Positions 17,115 to 26,608 of a stretch of DNA of 64,000 nucleotides are shown here, piece after piece. The notes beneath the pieces are model-generated. The model was not told where the DNA came from. It saw nothing but the letters and a program-made list of their open reading frames with translations, and searched no databases. A program made the position numbers and the translations under genes. Source of the DNA: Holdemania sp. Marseille-P2844 (GTDB lineage: Bacteria > Bacillota_I > Bacilli_A > Erysipelotrichales > Erysipelotrichaceae); NCBI RefSeq assembly GCF_900120005.1, contig NZ_LT635448.1, positions 310,001 to 374,000 of the forward strand. The letters run 5' to 3'. Numbering within the stretch: the stretch's first letter is position 1; each line of letters opens with the position of its first letter.

Positions 17115-17534
17115 ATGCGGAAGGTGATACTGACTTCCCATGGTCATTTGGCAGAAGGCATGCAAAGCGCGGTCAATATGATTCTGGGGTGTCAGGCTGA
17201 TCTTGAAGTGTATGACCTGGATCATTATGACGAACCGGATATGATTCTGGAACGGGTGCGGAAAAGGGTGGAAGAACAGCCTAACGATGAATTTATCATT
17301 CTGACCGATATCAACAACGGCAGCGTTCATCATCAGATGATGCAGCTCTGCCTCTGTCCCAATGTGTACGTCCAAACGGGGATGTGCCTGTCGATGGTCC
17401 TGGAAATTCTGCTGGCCAGTCCGCAGGCGGGGATTGAGGAAACGGTAAAGCACGCCGTGGAATCGACGAAGGAAAACATGCTCGGATTCAATTTCAGATC
17501 CATCAGAGAGATGAAGGAGGATGAATTATGGTAA
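17115..17534 (+). CDS. PTS mannose-family EIIA component
   Basis: A 139-residue cytoplasmic EIIA. The N-terminal strand ends in T-S-H-G-H-L-A-E-G-M; the His of S-H-G (His9) is the phosphorylation site. It accepts phosphate from HPr and passes it to EIIB. First gene of the sigma-54 operon. I chose ATG 17115, six bases after GAGGTG, over GTG 17106, which would overlap that site. The 3' end overlaps EIIB by 7 bases, consistent with translational coupling. Confidence 0.9.
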   Translation: MRKVILTSHGHLAEGMQSAVNMILGCQADLEVYDLDHYDEPDMILERVRKRVEEQPNDEFIILTDINNGSVHHQMMQLCLCPNVYVQTGMCLSMVLEILLASPQAGIEETVKHAVESTKENMLGFNFRSIREMKEDELW

Positions 17535-18001
17535 TTCTGATGCGGATCGACGAACGAATGCTTCATGGACAGGTGGCGCTGACCTGGGTCAACGAGGTCC
17601 ATCCGGAAGCGATTCTGATCGCCAATGACGAAGCGGCGGAAAACGACATGGCCAAACTGGCCTTCAAAATGGCGAAGCCTGATGGGGTGAAGCTGGCGAT
17701 CAAATCGATTGACGACGGAGCGAAGCTGCTGAATCATCCGCACGCTCAGAAAATCCGGATCTTTGTTATCGTCAGGACGCTGGCCGACGCTGTGCGGTTA
17801 ATCCGGCAGACAGAGGAAATCCACCGTGTGAATATCGGCGGAATCCGCAAGCGTGAAAACAGCCGTTCATTCAGCTCCGGTATCTTCTTAACGGAGGAGG
17901 ATCTGGTGAATCTCAGGGAACTGCATGAAAAAGTGGATTATCTGGAATTCCGGATGATTCCCAATGAGCCTAAAGTCGATTATGAGAAGTTACTGAAATA
18001 A
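17528..18001 (+). CDS. PTS mannose-family EIIB component
   Basis: A 157-residue EIIB with the signature R-I-D-E-R-M-L-H-G-Q-V (His13 phosphorylated), length as expected for the family. It transfers phosphate to the incoming sugar at the EIIC/EIID pair and probably also to the PRD or EII-like domains of the neighbouring activator, the usual negative feedback in LevR systems. AAGGAGG lies 8 bases before the ATG. Confidence 0.93.
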   Translation: MVILMRIDERMLHGQVALTWVNEVHPEAILIANDEAAENDMAKLAFKMAKPDGVKLAIKSIDDGAKLLNHPHAQKIRIFVIVRTLADAVRLIRQTEEIHRVNIGGIRKRENSRSFSSGIFLTEEDLVNLRELHEKVDYLEFRMIPNEPKVDYEKLLK

Positions 18002-18017
18002 GAGGAGGGAAAAACTT

Positions 18018-18800
18018 ATGTTGATTGTTCAAAGCGTCATCGTCGGGGTGATCTATCTGGTTTTAGGTTTCCTTGAAGAATATCTGTCATTTCCGATGTG
18101 CTCCCGGCCGATGGTTGTCGGTTCGGTCATTGGCTTCTTTCTGGGGGATTTGAAGACCGGCGTTATGATCGGTGCTTCCCTGGAACTGGTCTTCATGGGC
18201 GCCGTTCAGATCGGCGCGTCCACGCCGCCCGATTCATTAGTCGGTACCGCTGTCGGTACGGCGTTCGCGATCATGATGCACGCCGATGTCGAAGTCGCGC
18301 TGGCGCTGGCGGTTCCAGTCGCTCTGTTAGTGTCCATGACCAGCTCTATCTGGCTGACATTGCGTACATTCTGGCATCCGACGATTGAAAAAATGATGAA
18401 CAAAGGAGATTACAAAGGTCTGGAACGGATGTTCTACGTCGTTGCCCTGACATTGTATATTCCGAAAGCACTTCTGGTTACATTTGCGATTATGGCGGGA
18501 TCCACGGTGGTCGAGAAAATGATTTCGATCATTCCGGAATTCGTCACCGGCGGCCTGGGCGTTGCGGCAGGCATGATGGTCGCGGTTGGCTTCGCGATGT
18601 TGTTAAAGATGATGTGGTCCAAGAAAATGTGCGTTTACTATTTCCTGGGCTTCTTATTAGTCGCTTATCTCAACCTGCCGATTCTGGCCGTCGCCTTCTT
18701 CGGCGTCATCCTGTGCGTTATCCTGTACTTTGAGGGCAATTTCAAAATGAATAAAGCAGCCCCGGAAGCTTCAGAGGAGGAGGAATTATTCAATGATTAA
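18018..18800 (+). CDS. PTS mannose-family EIIC component
   Basis: A 260-residue membrane subunit with the family core G-D-L-K-T-G-V-M-I-G-A-S-L-E-L-V-F-M-G near residues 40-62 and multiple hydrophobic helices. It overlaps the EIID start by 8 bases, the same gene junction seen in the 10.4-kb operon. Together with EIIA, EIIB and EIID it forms a complete transporter; GAGGAGG precedes the start. Confidence 0.92.
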   Translation: MLIVQSVIVGVIYLVLGFLEEYLSFPMCSRPMVVGSVIGFFLGDLKTGVMIGASLELVFMGAVQIGASTPPDSLVGTAVGTAFAIMMHADVEVALALAVPVALLVSMTSSIWLTLRTFWHPTIEKMMNKGDYKGLERMFYVVALTLYIPKALLVTFAIMAGSTVVEKMISIIPEFVTGGLGVAAGMMVAVGFAMLLKMMWSKKMCVYYFLGFLLVAYLNLPILAVAFFGVILCVILYFEGNFKMNKAAPEASEEEELFND

Positions 18801-19614
18801 AGAAAGACTGAATTTATCAGACGAAGACGTCAAGATGTGCAAACAGATCGGATTCCGGACGTTGTCGCTGTGCTCCATTATGGAAATGGAAAAAATGCAG
18901 GCGTTAGCGTATGTCCGTGTCATGATTCCGGTCATCAATCGTTACTATCATACACAGGAAGAACGGATCGAAGGGTATAAGCGGCATTGGGAACTGTTCA
19001 ATACGACGCCGACGGTCGCGGGCTTTATCACCGGGTTATCCGCGGCGATGGAAAAGCAGGCGTCGGAAGATCCGACGATGGACAAGAAGTCGATCAACGC
19101 GGTCAAGGCTTCGTTAATGGGACCGTTCGCCGGCATCGGCGATTCCATCTTCTGGGGATCCTGGCGGATTGTCGCAACCGGCATCGGCTTGTCACTGGCC
19201 CTGCAGGGCAATGTTCTCGGCCCAATCTTGATGTTAGTGATCTTCAATATTCCGGCGCATATCTGCCGTTACTATGGCCCGTTCCTCGGCTTCGGTCTGG
19301 GCTCCAAGTTCTTAAGTCAGGTTTCAGAATCCGGTTTAATGCAGTTTTTGACGAAGTGCGCGACGATTGTCGGCCTGATGACCGTGGGAGCGATGACCAG
19401 CTCGATGGTTAGTCTGAACATTGCGTATGTCTTTACGATGAATGAGGTAGAAATGTCCGTTCAGTCGTTAATCGATTCGATCATGCCTTCAGCTTTACCG
19501 CTGGCGTTGGTCTTCGTCTGCTTCTATTTCCTCAAGAAAGACGTCAAGCCGATCACGATCATTCTCGGCATCATCGCGTTCAGTATTCTGGGGCGGTTTA
19601 TCGGCCTGGTCTAA
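18793..19614 (+). CDS. PTS mannose-family EIID component
   Basis: A 273-residue EIID, recognised by M-E-M-E-K-M-Q near the N-terminus, S-L-M-G-P-F-A-G-I-G-D-S-I-F in the middle and C-terminal helices ending I-L-G-R-F-I-G-L. It is a paralogue of the EIID at 10448 (same length and motifs) but clearly diverged, so the two PTSs probably carry different substrates. Confidence 0.92.
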   Translation: MIKERLNLSDEDVKMCKQIGFRTLSLCSIMEMEKMQALAYVRVMIPVINRYYHTQEERIEGYKRHWELFNTTPTVAGFITGLSAAMEKQASEDPTMDKKSINAVKASLMGPFAGIGDSIFWGSWRIVATGIGLSLALQGNVLGPILMLVIFNIPAHICRYYGPFLGFGLGSKFLSQVSESGLMQFLTKCATIVGLMTVGAMTSSMVSLNIAYVFTMNEVEMSVQSLIDSIMPSALPLALVFVCFYFLKKDVKPITIILGIIAFSILGRFIGLV

Positions 19615-19659
19615 GTGAAGGAAGTACGAAAATACAAATAAACAAGGAGGAATTATTCT

Positions 19660-20730
19660 ATGGTTACCATGCTTGAAGTCATCAATCGGATCCCGGCGGT
19701 CTGCACCGATATTTTAAACCATCGTGAGGAAACATTCGCAGCGCTGACGCAAGCCGTCAAAGCACATCCGGAAATCAATCAGATCTTACTGATCGGCTCC
19801 GGCACGTCCAACACCAGCGCCGTCACAGCCCGCCGGTTTATCGAGAAAACTTCGGGCCTGCAGACGATCTGCGTGCTGCCGAATGAGCTGCTTTACAACT
19901 GCTTTGCTTATAATCCGAACGCCTTCTATGTCTTTACTTCCCACTCCGGCACCTCGACGCTGACCTGCATGGCAGCGGAGAAGATCACAAAGCTGGGCTA
20001 TTTGACAGCGGCGGTGACCGATGGCGAGGACAGTCCGATCACCAAGATGGTCGACGTCTTTATCAATCAGCGCAATGGGGTTGAGGAATATCTGATGCGC
20101 ACGATCGGCTACTGTTCCAGCGTTTTAACTCAGATGTTGATGGGCATGGCCATCGGGAAAGCCCGCGGCGTGCTGACAGACGATCAGGCAGCGGTCTATC
20201 TTGATCAGGCGCAGGCCGGTATCGGACACCATACGGCGATTGTCAGGGAAGCAATGGCCTGGTTTGATCGGAATCAGGAAAAGCTGATGGCGGCGGAAAC
20301 CTTCACCCTTTACGGCGTGGATTCGCTGTGGGGTGTAGCATTAGAAGGAGCGTTAAAGATTCTGGAAATCTCGAAGCGTCGGATTGGCGTCGGCTATGAA
20401 TTTGACGATGGCATGCATGGTCCGACGATGGGCTATACGCCATCCAACTGCGTCATTGTCCTGCATGACGGTGGCCGGGAAGACGTGCGCGCGCATCAGC
20501 TGGCGACGTTTGCGAAGAATGAGCTGGGTTATGGCTATCTGATCGGTGAAAATCCAATCGACGGAAGCGATCTTCCGATTCAGCTGGCGGGTGGGGAATT
20601 CATCTTTCTGGAGCTTTCCCCGGTCGTTCAGGTTCTGGCTTACCGGCTGGCGGTAGATTACGGCATTGATCTGGCGGATATGTCGTATCATTCAGAAACA
20701 AAATATTTCAACACGCATAACGAAGCGTAA
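19660..20730 (+). CDS. Double SIS-domain protein, deglycase/aminosugar isomerase-like
   Basis: A 356-residue protein with two SIS domains like the isomerase half of GlmS: first-domain loops I-G-S-G-T-S-N-T-S and S-H-S-G-T-S-T-L, and a second domain from about residue 200. Members include FrlB, GfrE/GfrF and AgaS. A sigma-54-controlled mannose-type PTS followed by such enzymes recalls the glucoselysine/fructoselysine (gfr) operon of Salmonella, so a 6-phospho Amadori-product deglycase is my preferred guess; an amino-sugar isomerase/deaminase is the alternative. AAGGAGG precedes the ATG. Confidence 0.7.
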   Translation: MVTMLEVINRIPAVCTDILNHREETFAALTQAVKAHPEINQILLIGSGTSNTSAVTARRFIEKTSGLQTICVLPNELLYNCFAYNPNAFYVFTSHSGTSTLTCMAAEKITKLGYLTAAVTDGEDSPITKMVDVFINQRNGVEEYLMRTIGYCSSVLTQMLMGMAIGKARGVLTDDQAAVYLDQAQAGIGHHTAIVREAMAWFDRNQEKLMAAETFTLYGVDSLWGVALEGALKILEISKRRIGVGYEFDDGMHGPTMGYTPSNCVIVLHDGGREDVRAHQLATFAKNELGYGYLIGENPIDGSDLPIQLAGGEFIFLELSPVVQVLAYRLAVDYGIDLADMSYHSETKYFNTHNEA

Positions 20731-20756
20731 GGCTTTCTTGCAAGGTTGAAGGCATC

Positions 20757-20795
20757 GGCAGCCGGGGCGTCGCGTCCTGGCTGTCTTTGTTTTGA
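20757..20795 (+). terminator. Probable terminator of the sigma-54 operon
   Basis: GGCAGCCGGGG / TCCTGGCTGTC imperfect stem with G-T pairs followed by TTTGTTTT. Confidence 0.55.
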
Positions 20796-20828
20796 CGTCA
20801 AAGCGGCGGAGGACAGGAGGAAAAGTCA

Positions 20829-22190
20829 ATGCAGAGAAGCAAGAGCCGGTGGATTGGGGACCGGCAGTTTTACAGGACGGCGCTGGCGGTGGGAATTCCG
20901 CTGATGTTTCAGCAGCTGATCACCAGCTCGGTCAATCTGGTGGATAATCTGATGGTAGGGCAGTTGGGCAACGAGGCCCACAGCGGGGTCGCGGCGGTGA
21001 ACCGTTTTACGATGATTGCGATTTTCGCGGTGAATGGATTATTAGCTGCCGCGGCAATTTTTATCGCGCAGTTCTGGGGTGCGGAGGACTCTGAACGGAT
21101 GAAGCAGACCTTCCGGTTTTCATTGCTTGCGGCTGGTTTTATTCTGATTCCGTTCTGGCTGGCGGAAGCCGTGGCTCCCGCGTTAATCCTGGGATTTTTT
21201 ACGAATGTCCCGGAGGTTGTTGCGGCTGGAAGCCGGTATATGGCGATGGCGGCGTGGACCTTGCCCCCAACGGCGCTTTCGTTAACCGCAGCGAGCGCGA
21301 TGCGGGCTGCCGGAGAACCTCGCCTGCCGTTAGTGATCAGCGCCGGCGCGGTTTTAATCAACACGCTGCTGAACTATGGGCTGATCTTTGGCCACTTTGG
21401 ATTTCCTGCTCTGGGCGTGCGGGGAGCGGCGCTGGCAACAGTGATTGCCCGATTGATGGAAGCCGCGCTTTATCTTTATTTCCTGAAGCACAAGCCGTTT
21501 GCGTTTAAAACCAGCTTGCGCGATTTGTTTGCGATACCACGTTCTTTAGCGTGGACGATCTTTAAAAAAGCGCTGCCGCTGGCCTTGAACGAACTGATGT
21601 GGTCGCTGGGCATGGCAACGTTGTTTAAATTCTATTCCCAACGCGGACCTGAGGTCATGGCGGAATATTCGATTGCGAATACGATCAGTGACCTGTTCTT
21701 TGTCTTGTTTGGCGGATTGGCTACGGCAACCACGATTCTGGTTTCCAAGCCTTTAGGCGCGGATCGGATGGAAGAAGCGCGGGATCGGGCCTATCAGCTT
21801 CTGGCTTTTTCAGTCTTTCTCGCGGTTCTTTTTTCCTTTGTGATGTTTGGAACTTCGTTTGTCGTACCGTCCTGGTATCAGGTCAGTGCGCAGGCCAAAC
21901 AGATTGCAGCTCAAATGCTGCGGGTCATGGCAGTGATGTTCTGGACCTATACCGCAAATACGCAATGTTATTTCATCTTACGGGCCGGCGGGGATACGCG
22001 CTCCACTCTGTTTGTGGATTCTGGGTTTATGTGGCTGGTGAATCTTCCATTGATCGGGATGCTGACGTATTTTACCGGATTGAATATCATGCAGATGTAT
22101 TTGATCGGACAAATGACCGAGTTGGCAAAGTTAACGTTGGCTTATCATTTGGTCCGGAAAGAGAAGTGGCTTGTCAATCTGACGGAATGA
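20829..22190 (+). CDS. MATE-family efflux transporter (second)
   Basis: A 453-residue membrane protein with two-fold repeated MATE topology. It shows I-P-L-M-F-Q-Q-L-I-T-S-S-V-N-L-V-D-N-L-M-V-G, typical of the Firmicute MATE group, and about twelve hydrophobic segments. It is diverged from the other two MATE genes of the window, and the cargo is unknown. AGGAGG lies 9 bases upstream of the ATG. No promoter is evident between the preceding terminator and the start, so partial read-through from the sigma-54 operon is possible. Confidence 0.88.
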   Translation: MQRSKSRWIGDRQFYRTALAVGIPLMFQQLITSSVNLVDNLMVGQLGNEAHSGVAAVNRFTMIAIFAVNGLLAAAAIFIAQFWGAEDSERMKQTFRFSLLAAGFILIPFWLAEAVAPALILGFFTNVPEVVAAGSRYMAMAAWTLPPTALSLTAASAMRAAGEPRLPLVISAGAVLINTLLNYGLIFGHFGFPALGVRGAALATVIARLMEAALYLYFLKHKPFAFKTSLRDLFAIPRSLAWTIFKKALPLALNELMWSLGMATLFKFYSQRGPEVMAEYSIANTISDLFFVLFGGLATATTILVSKPLGADRMEEARDRAYQLLAFSVFLAVLFSFVMFGTSFVVPSWYQVSAQAKQIAAQMLRVMAVMFWTYTANTQCYFILRAGGDTRSTLFVDSGFMWLVNLPLIGMLTYFTGLNIMQMYLIGQMTELAKLTLAYHLVRKEKWLVNLTE

Positions 22191-22335
22191 TCTACAAATT
22201 TTAAAGATCATGGACTCCTTTTCTGCTGGAAGAAAATTGGAAACACATGATCCAGACTGAGAAAAATATCGTTGTCCATAGCCGTTTTGCGTGATAAGAT
22301 GAAGAAAAATAAAACTTATGAAAGAAGAGAATATC

Positions 22336-22653
22336 ATGGATGCGCTGGAGATATTGAATGCGAACTGGAAAGCGGAAGACGGAAGCTTCCTTTATTATTT
22401 CCATGAAGAAAATAATTTTCATGAAGCGGCATTTCTGGAACTATGCGGCTGTATTTCCTCTTTATCCCGGCTTCGTCCACGTGATCAGGCAGTTTCCTCT
22501 AAAATCGTCTTTGTTTATGGGCAAGTGTTAAAACATCTTCTCTATCATTTTGATCCTCAGGATCTGAGTTCAATTTCCAATCTGCCTTCCGATAACAGTG
22601 AAAAGCTGGAACTACTTGAAAAAACTGTGTTTCATTACTTTCAATGTGATTGA
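22336..22653 (+). CDS. Small hypothetical protein, possibly Imm41-like
   Basis: A 105-residue soluble protein with several Phe/His-rich segments (D-G-S-F-L-Y-Y-F-H-E-E-N-N-F-H, K-H-L-L-Y-H-F-D). From memory the pattern G-S-F-L..F..N.F.E..F resembles Imm41-type immunity proteins, but this is weak. No toxin gene is adjacent. ATG 22318 is an alternative start; AGAAGAG precedes 22336. Confidence 0.5.
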   Translation: MDALEILNANWKAEDGSFLYYFHEENNFHEAAFLELCGCISSLSRLRPRDQAVSSKIVFVYGQVLKHLLYHFDPQDLSSISNLPSDNSEKLELLEKTVFHYFQCD

Positions 22654-22750
22654 GAAAAACAAAGAGCGTCGATCCGAGCTGATTGATTCGATTTTCAGAT
22701 TATAGATGTGTTTGCATGAACAGGCAAGTCATTGAGGGGATGAGGAGAAT

Positions 22751-23052
22751 ATGAAGAATATTCTGACAGGCGGATTTCTAACCATCGGCGGCATACTTTT
22801 AATGCAAATCAAGCGAGTTAACGATTTATTTCTTTCGATGGGCGGTCTTCGCGGCGCGCCTGAATTTGGTCTGTTGATCAGCGGCCTGCCCGACGATGAA
22901 GAAAATCAGCGTTGTTTAAAGGTGTCATCGACTCAGAATCTCTGTTGAATTCAAGCCTTTCCGCCGTTATTGATCAATTAAAAATTCAGGAATTAAAACC
23001 GGAATACATTGTCGAAGCGTTTAGCTTCGCTAAAGCGCAAAGCATGGTATAA
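22751..23052 (+). pseudogene. Short gene split by an apparent frameshift
   Basis: An open frame starts at ATG 22751 after GGGGATGAGGAG and ends at 22948. From about 22910 the next frame stays open to the TAA at 23050, with sensible composition (L-S-A-V-I-D-Q-L-K-I-Q-E-L-K-P-E-Y). Joined by one base change near 22900-22920 they would give a roughly 100-residue protein. I do not recognise the family. The rest of the 22654-23088 gap holds only the glyA promoter, which overlaps the end of this frame. Confidence 0.4.
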
Positions 23053-23053
23053 T
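23045..23053 (+). promoter_or_regulatory. Extended -10 promoter of glyA
   Basis: TG-G-TATAAT with no good -35; a transcript from about 23060 would carry the GAGAGG ribosome site of glyA. Confidence 0.6.
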
Positions 23054-23088
23054 CAAGACATTAAGAACGAGAAAGAGAGGATCTTGAT

Positions 23089-24318
23089 ATGCATGATGCC
23101 GCAGTCCGCAAGGCGATTGAGCTGGAAACTCAGCGCCAGACCCATAACATTGAATTAATCGCTTCTGAAAACTATGTCTCCCGGGATGTTTTGGAAGCCG
23201 TCGGTTCCATCCTGACCAACAAATACGCCGAAGGTTATCCGGGACGGCGCTATTACGGCGGCTGTGTGGACGTCGATATCATTGAAAATCTGGCCCGCGA
23301 CCGGCTGTGCGAATTATTTCATGCCGAACATGCCAACGTCCAGCCGCATTCCGGCTCCCAGGCCAACATGGCGGTGTATATGACAATCTTACAGCCGGGC
23401 GATAAAGTGCTGGGCATGGATTTAAGCTCCGGCGGCCATCTGACGCATGGGCATCAGCTGAATTTCTCCGGTCGGCTGTACGAGTTCCACAGCTACGGCG
23501 TGGATAAAGAAACCGAACAAATTAATTATGAGGAACTGCGCCGGATCGCTCTGGAGGTGAAGCCGAAGCTGATTGTGGCCGGCGCCAGCGCCTATCCGCG
23601 GGAGATTGACTTTAAGAAATTCCGGGAAATTGCCGATGAAGCTGGCGCGTACCTGATGGTCGATATGGCGCATATTGCCGGTTTAGTCGCGGCAGGGCTG
23701 CACATGAGCCCGGTGCCTTATGCCCATTTCGTCACGTCCACAACCCATAAAACCCTGCGCGGCCCGCGCGGCGGCATCATTCTGTGCAAACAGGAATTTG
23801 CCAGAGATCTCGACCGCAACGTCTTCCCGGGCATTCAGGGCGGCCCGCTGATGCATGTGATCGCTGGAAAAGCGGTGTGCTTCGGCGAGGCGCTGAAGTC
23901 AGAATTCACCGATTATGCCCGCCAGATCATGGCCAACTGTCAGGCTTTCTGCAAGACGCTCCAGCAGGAAGGCTTGCGGATTGTGACCGGTGGTACGGAT
24001 AACCATCTGATCCTGGCTGATGTGAGATCTTCCTATGGCATCACGGGCAAGCAAGCCGAAGCCCTGCTGGATGAAATCAACATCACCTGCAATAAAAACA
24101 CGATTCCCTTCGATCAGGAAAAACCGTTTGTGACCAGCGGTATCCGATTGGGCAGTGCGGCGATGACGACGCGCGGCTTTCAGGAAGAGGAATTCCGTCA
24201 GGTTGCCCGCTGGATTACGATGGTGCTCAAGCACCCGGAAGACGAAGCTTTGAAAGCGAAGCTGCGTCAGGAAGTCATTGAAATGACCTCGCGCTATCCG
24301 CTGATCCGGGAATCCTGA
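23089..24318 (+). CDS. glyA: Serine hydroxymethyltransferase
   Basis: A 409-residue PLP enzyme converting serine and tetrahydrofolate to glycine and methylene-THF in the cytoplasm. Family hallmarks: I-E-L-I-A-S-E-N-Y at 21-29, [15 protein letters not shown] at 44-58, S-G-S-Q-A-N near 88, [10 protein letters not shown] at 191-200, and [12 protein letters not shown] with the PLP lysine at 221. Length is normal. It is monocistronic with its own extended -10 promoter and terminator, a housekeeping gene inside an otherwise catabolic region. Confidence 0.97.
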   Translation: MHDAAVRKAIELETQRQTHNIELIASENYVSRDVLEAVGSILTNKYAEGYPGRRYYGGCVDVDIIENLARDRLCELFHAEHANVQPHSGSQANMAVYMTILQPGDKVLGMDLSSGGHLTHGHQLNFSGRLYEFHSYGVDKETEQINYEELRRIALEVKPKLIVAGASAYPREIDFKKFREIADEAGAYLMVDMAHIAGLVAAGLHMSPVPYAHFVTSTTHKTLRGPRGGIILCKQEFARDLDRNVFPGIQGGPLMHVIAGKAVCFGEALKSEFTDYARQIMANCQAFCKTLQQEGLRIVTGGTDNHLILADVRSSYGITGKQAEALLDEINITCNKNTIPFDQEKPFVTSGIRLGSAAMTTRGFQEEEFRQVARWITMVLKHPEDEALKAKLRQEVIEMTSRYPLIRES

Positions 24319-24342
24319 ATGACGCGGTAGCCGAAGGGAAAC

Positions 24343-24402
24343 AAAAAGTCCTGAGCTGTAATGGAATCATCCGATTTCCAGACAGCGCGGGACTTTTTTA
24401 CA
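24343..24402 (+). terminator. Terminator of glyA
   Basis: AAAAAGTCC / GGACTTTTTT outer stem with an inner CTGT/ACAG pairing and T-run. Confidence 0.8.
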
Positions 24403-24444
24403 GAATTTTTGAAATTGCCGAATTCGCCTCTGCCGGAGAGAAAA

Positions 24445-25785
24445 TCAGGCGGCGGCAGGTAAATTCAACAACAGGTTGACGGTAAACGTATCATCGTTCG
24501 GCGTGATTTTTAAAACACCGTGATATTTTGTGCATAATGTGCGGATGGAAGAAAGACCGATGCCTTCCCCTTCCCGCTTGGACGACAGGAACGTCTCATC
24601 CTGCTTCTGGATCTGACCATTATAGCTGTTGCGGCATTGCAGAACCAGTCCGTTATTTCCCTGCATCCGGCTTTTGATCTCGATGAACTGTGTTTCCCCC
24701 GCTTTTTGCCGTAAACAAGCCTCAATCGCATTTTCCAGCATGTTGCCCAGAATCACGGTTAAATCCGTATCCTTGATCGCCAATGCCGGCGGCAATACGA
24801 TCGACGAAGTAAATTCAATTCCACTCTCCTCTGCCATCTCCATGTAATACCGCACGATGGCGCTGAATAACAAATTCTCGCAGACCGGCGTTTTCACCGA
24901 AGATTCAAAATTGTTGATGAACTGATTCAGTGAATCCCGCAGTTTTTCCGTTTCCCCATGATCCATATACGTCTTCAGCGTCAGCAGGTAATGATGCAGA
25001 TCATGCCGCGTCTGCCGTGTAGTGGCGATGCTGGCGGCCAGCCGTTCCGCCTGCTTGTTGCGGATCAGCACCTGATACTCCTGGACCTGCAGCTGCTGCT
25101 GGAGCTGCCGTTTTTCTTCGTTGAAATTGATCATGCTGAGGGTGGCGTAATAGGAGAGAAACGTCCCCGCAGTCCAGACGATCGCCAACAACAGCGGGGA
25201 TGTGATCTCGCTGTGCAGCACGGTGATCGACGAGGTAAACCCCAGCCGGTAAATAAGATAGAACGAAGCGGGAATCAGCCATAACATACTCCAGATTTCC
25301 GGCGTGTCCTCATGTTCCCAGACCGGCAGGACCTGATGGCAGAGAAAATGCGCCATTAACGGAGCACTGAGGGCAAAGACGAGAATCCGGCAGAGCGAAA
25401 CCAGCCCCACTGCCGATAAACCGGTAAAAAGCGGCCCGCAATGGATCTCCAGAATTTCCGAGAACATTAAGACAATATCGGAATAATTCTCAATCAACAA
25501 GATCAGAAACAGGAGCTTGCGCATCGACGTGCGCAGGATGTGATAGGCCAGAAAGAGACAGACCCCAAGGAAGAAACAGGTAAACGGAAACATCCAGATC
25601 GAATCGATTCCATACGTTTCGCCTAAAAGATAAACGCTCAGCGTCGTTCCCAGATAAAGCAGGAATGCATACAGCACACTTTGACGGAAGGAACAGCGCA
25701 GATGATTCCGAAACGGAATTAAGATCAAAAACAAATAGGGCGCCAGCCGGGTGCCCAAGCTTAAAAAGTAATCCGGAAGCGACAT
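24445..25785 (-). CDS. GHKL sensor histidine kinase (AgrC/LytS-like)
   Basis: A 446-residue membrane kinase. Six to seven hydrophobic segments cover residues 1-215, then a coiled linker (E-E-K-R-Q-L-Q-Q-Q-L-Q-V). The dimerisation box R-H-D-L-H-H-Y-L-L-T-L carries the likely phospho-His, and the ATP-binding domain has the N-box G-N-M-L-E-N-A-I-E-A and the G-I-G-L-S-S-I loop. This is the class that works with LytTR regulators and senses peptides or cell-envelope signals. The cognate regulator gene ends 4 bases upstream of its start, so they form an operon. Confidence 0.9.
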   Translation of the reverse strand: MSLPDYFLSLGTRLAPYLFLILIPFRNHLRCSFRQSVLYAFLLYLGTTLSVYLLGETYGIDSIWMFPFTCFFLGVCLFLAYHILRTSMRKLLFLILLIENYSDIVLMFSEILEIHCGPLFTGLSAVGLVSLCRILVFALSAPLMAHFLCHQVLPVWEHEDTPEIWSMLWLIPASFYLIYRLGFTSSITVLHSEITSPLLLAIVWTAGTFLSYYATLSMINFNEEKRQLQQQLQVQEYQVLIRNKQAERLAASIATTRQTRHDLHHYLLTLKTYMDHGETEKLRDSLNQFINNFESSVKTPVCENLLFSAIVRYYMEMAEESGIEFTSSIVLPPALAIKDTDLTVILGNMLENAIEACLRQKAGETQFIEIKSRMQGNNGLVLQCRNSYNGQIQKQDETFLSSKREGEGIGLSSIRTLCTKYHGVLKITPNDDTFTVNLLLNLPAAA

Positions 25786-25789
25786 AGGC

Positions 25790-26506
25790 TTACCCCTCGC
25801 TCAGGCGTTTAAACGAATAATCGGCATACGCCTGCCGGATTTCACTCTTGCGCGCACGGTTGATCGGGATCTGCACCTGATCCTTCATCAAAAAGTCATG
25901 ATCGTCCATCTGCTGCACATAATCCATGTTGATCATGCAGTTGCGGTAGGGACTGAGAAACTGTTTGTATTTCAAAAGCAGCGGTGAAAATTCCGCGAAG
26001 GACATATAGGTTTTGATCATCCGGCCGGGCGTATGGATTTGAATGTAATGATTGTAATAGTCGGTATACATGATATCGCGGATTAAAATGCGCGACATGA
26101 TCCGGCCTTCCTTGACTTCGATGTAATGATTGCGGGAACGAATCGACTTTTCGCTCAAGCGCAGAACTTCGTCAAGTTTGTCCTGCTCGATGGGCTTGAC
26201 CAGATAATGAAAAGCCCGCACATCATAGCTCTCAATCGCATAGTCGCGGCTGGAGGTGGTGAACACGATTAAAGAACTGACGTTGTTTCCCCGCAGCGTC
26301 CGGGCCACGGTCATGCCGTCGATTTCGTTCATGAAAATATCCAGGAAAATGATATCCCAGTCCGTACGTGAAGCCAACAGAAATTCATTTCCTGAAGAAA
26401 ATGAACGGATCTCATAGATCAGCGATTCGCGTAGGCAGAAATTTTGAATTTTTTCAGCCAGCAGCTTCCGATCTTCTGCTGAGTCGTCGATAACCGCAAT
26501 TTTCAT
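25790..26506 (-). CDS. LytTR-family response regulator
   Basis: A 238-residue regulator: receiver (1-120; acidic pocket D8-D9, phospho-Asp in I-I-F-L-D-I-F-M, conserved Lys in V-K-P-I) and LytTR DNA-binding domain (about 135-235; F-L-S-P-Y-R-N-C-M-I-N-M-D-Y-V). Partner of the GHKL kinase downstream. The true start is the ATG at 26506, 10 bases after an AAAGGAG site; the upstream 36 codons of the open frame are non-coding leader. Targets are not evident. Confidence 0.9.
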   Translation of the reverse strand: MKIAVIDDSAEDRKLLAEKIQNFCLRESLIYEIRSFSSGNEFLLASRTDWDIIFLDIFMNEIDGMTVARTLRGNNVSSLIVFTTSSRDYAIESYDVRAFHYLVKPIEQDKLDEVLRLSEKSIRSRNHYIEVKEGRIMSRILIRDIMYTDYYNHYIQIHTPGRMIKTYMSFAEFSPLLLKYKQFLSPYRNCMINMDYVQQMDDHDFLMKDQVQIPINRARKSEIRQAYADYSFKRLSEG

Positions 26507-26608
26507 AACGATTGCTCCTTTCGATCCGCATGCAAGCCGATGCATGATCGGGATAAGGGAATGGATTGTTCGATTTCCTTTGTTTTCTTTATTATAACAG
26601 ATTTTTTT

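Noticed and set aside
22954-23088. Glycine or THF riboswitch upstream of glyA
   Set aside because: No match to either consensus; the leader from the extended -10 promoter is only about 30 bases.
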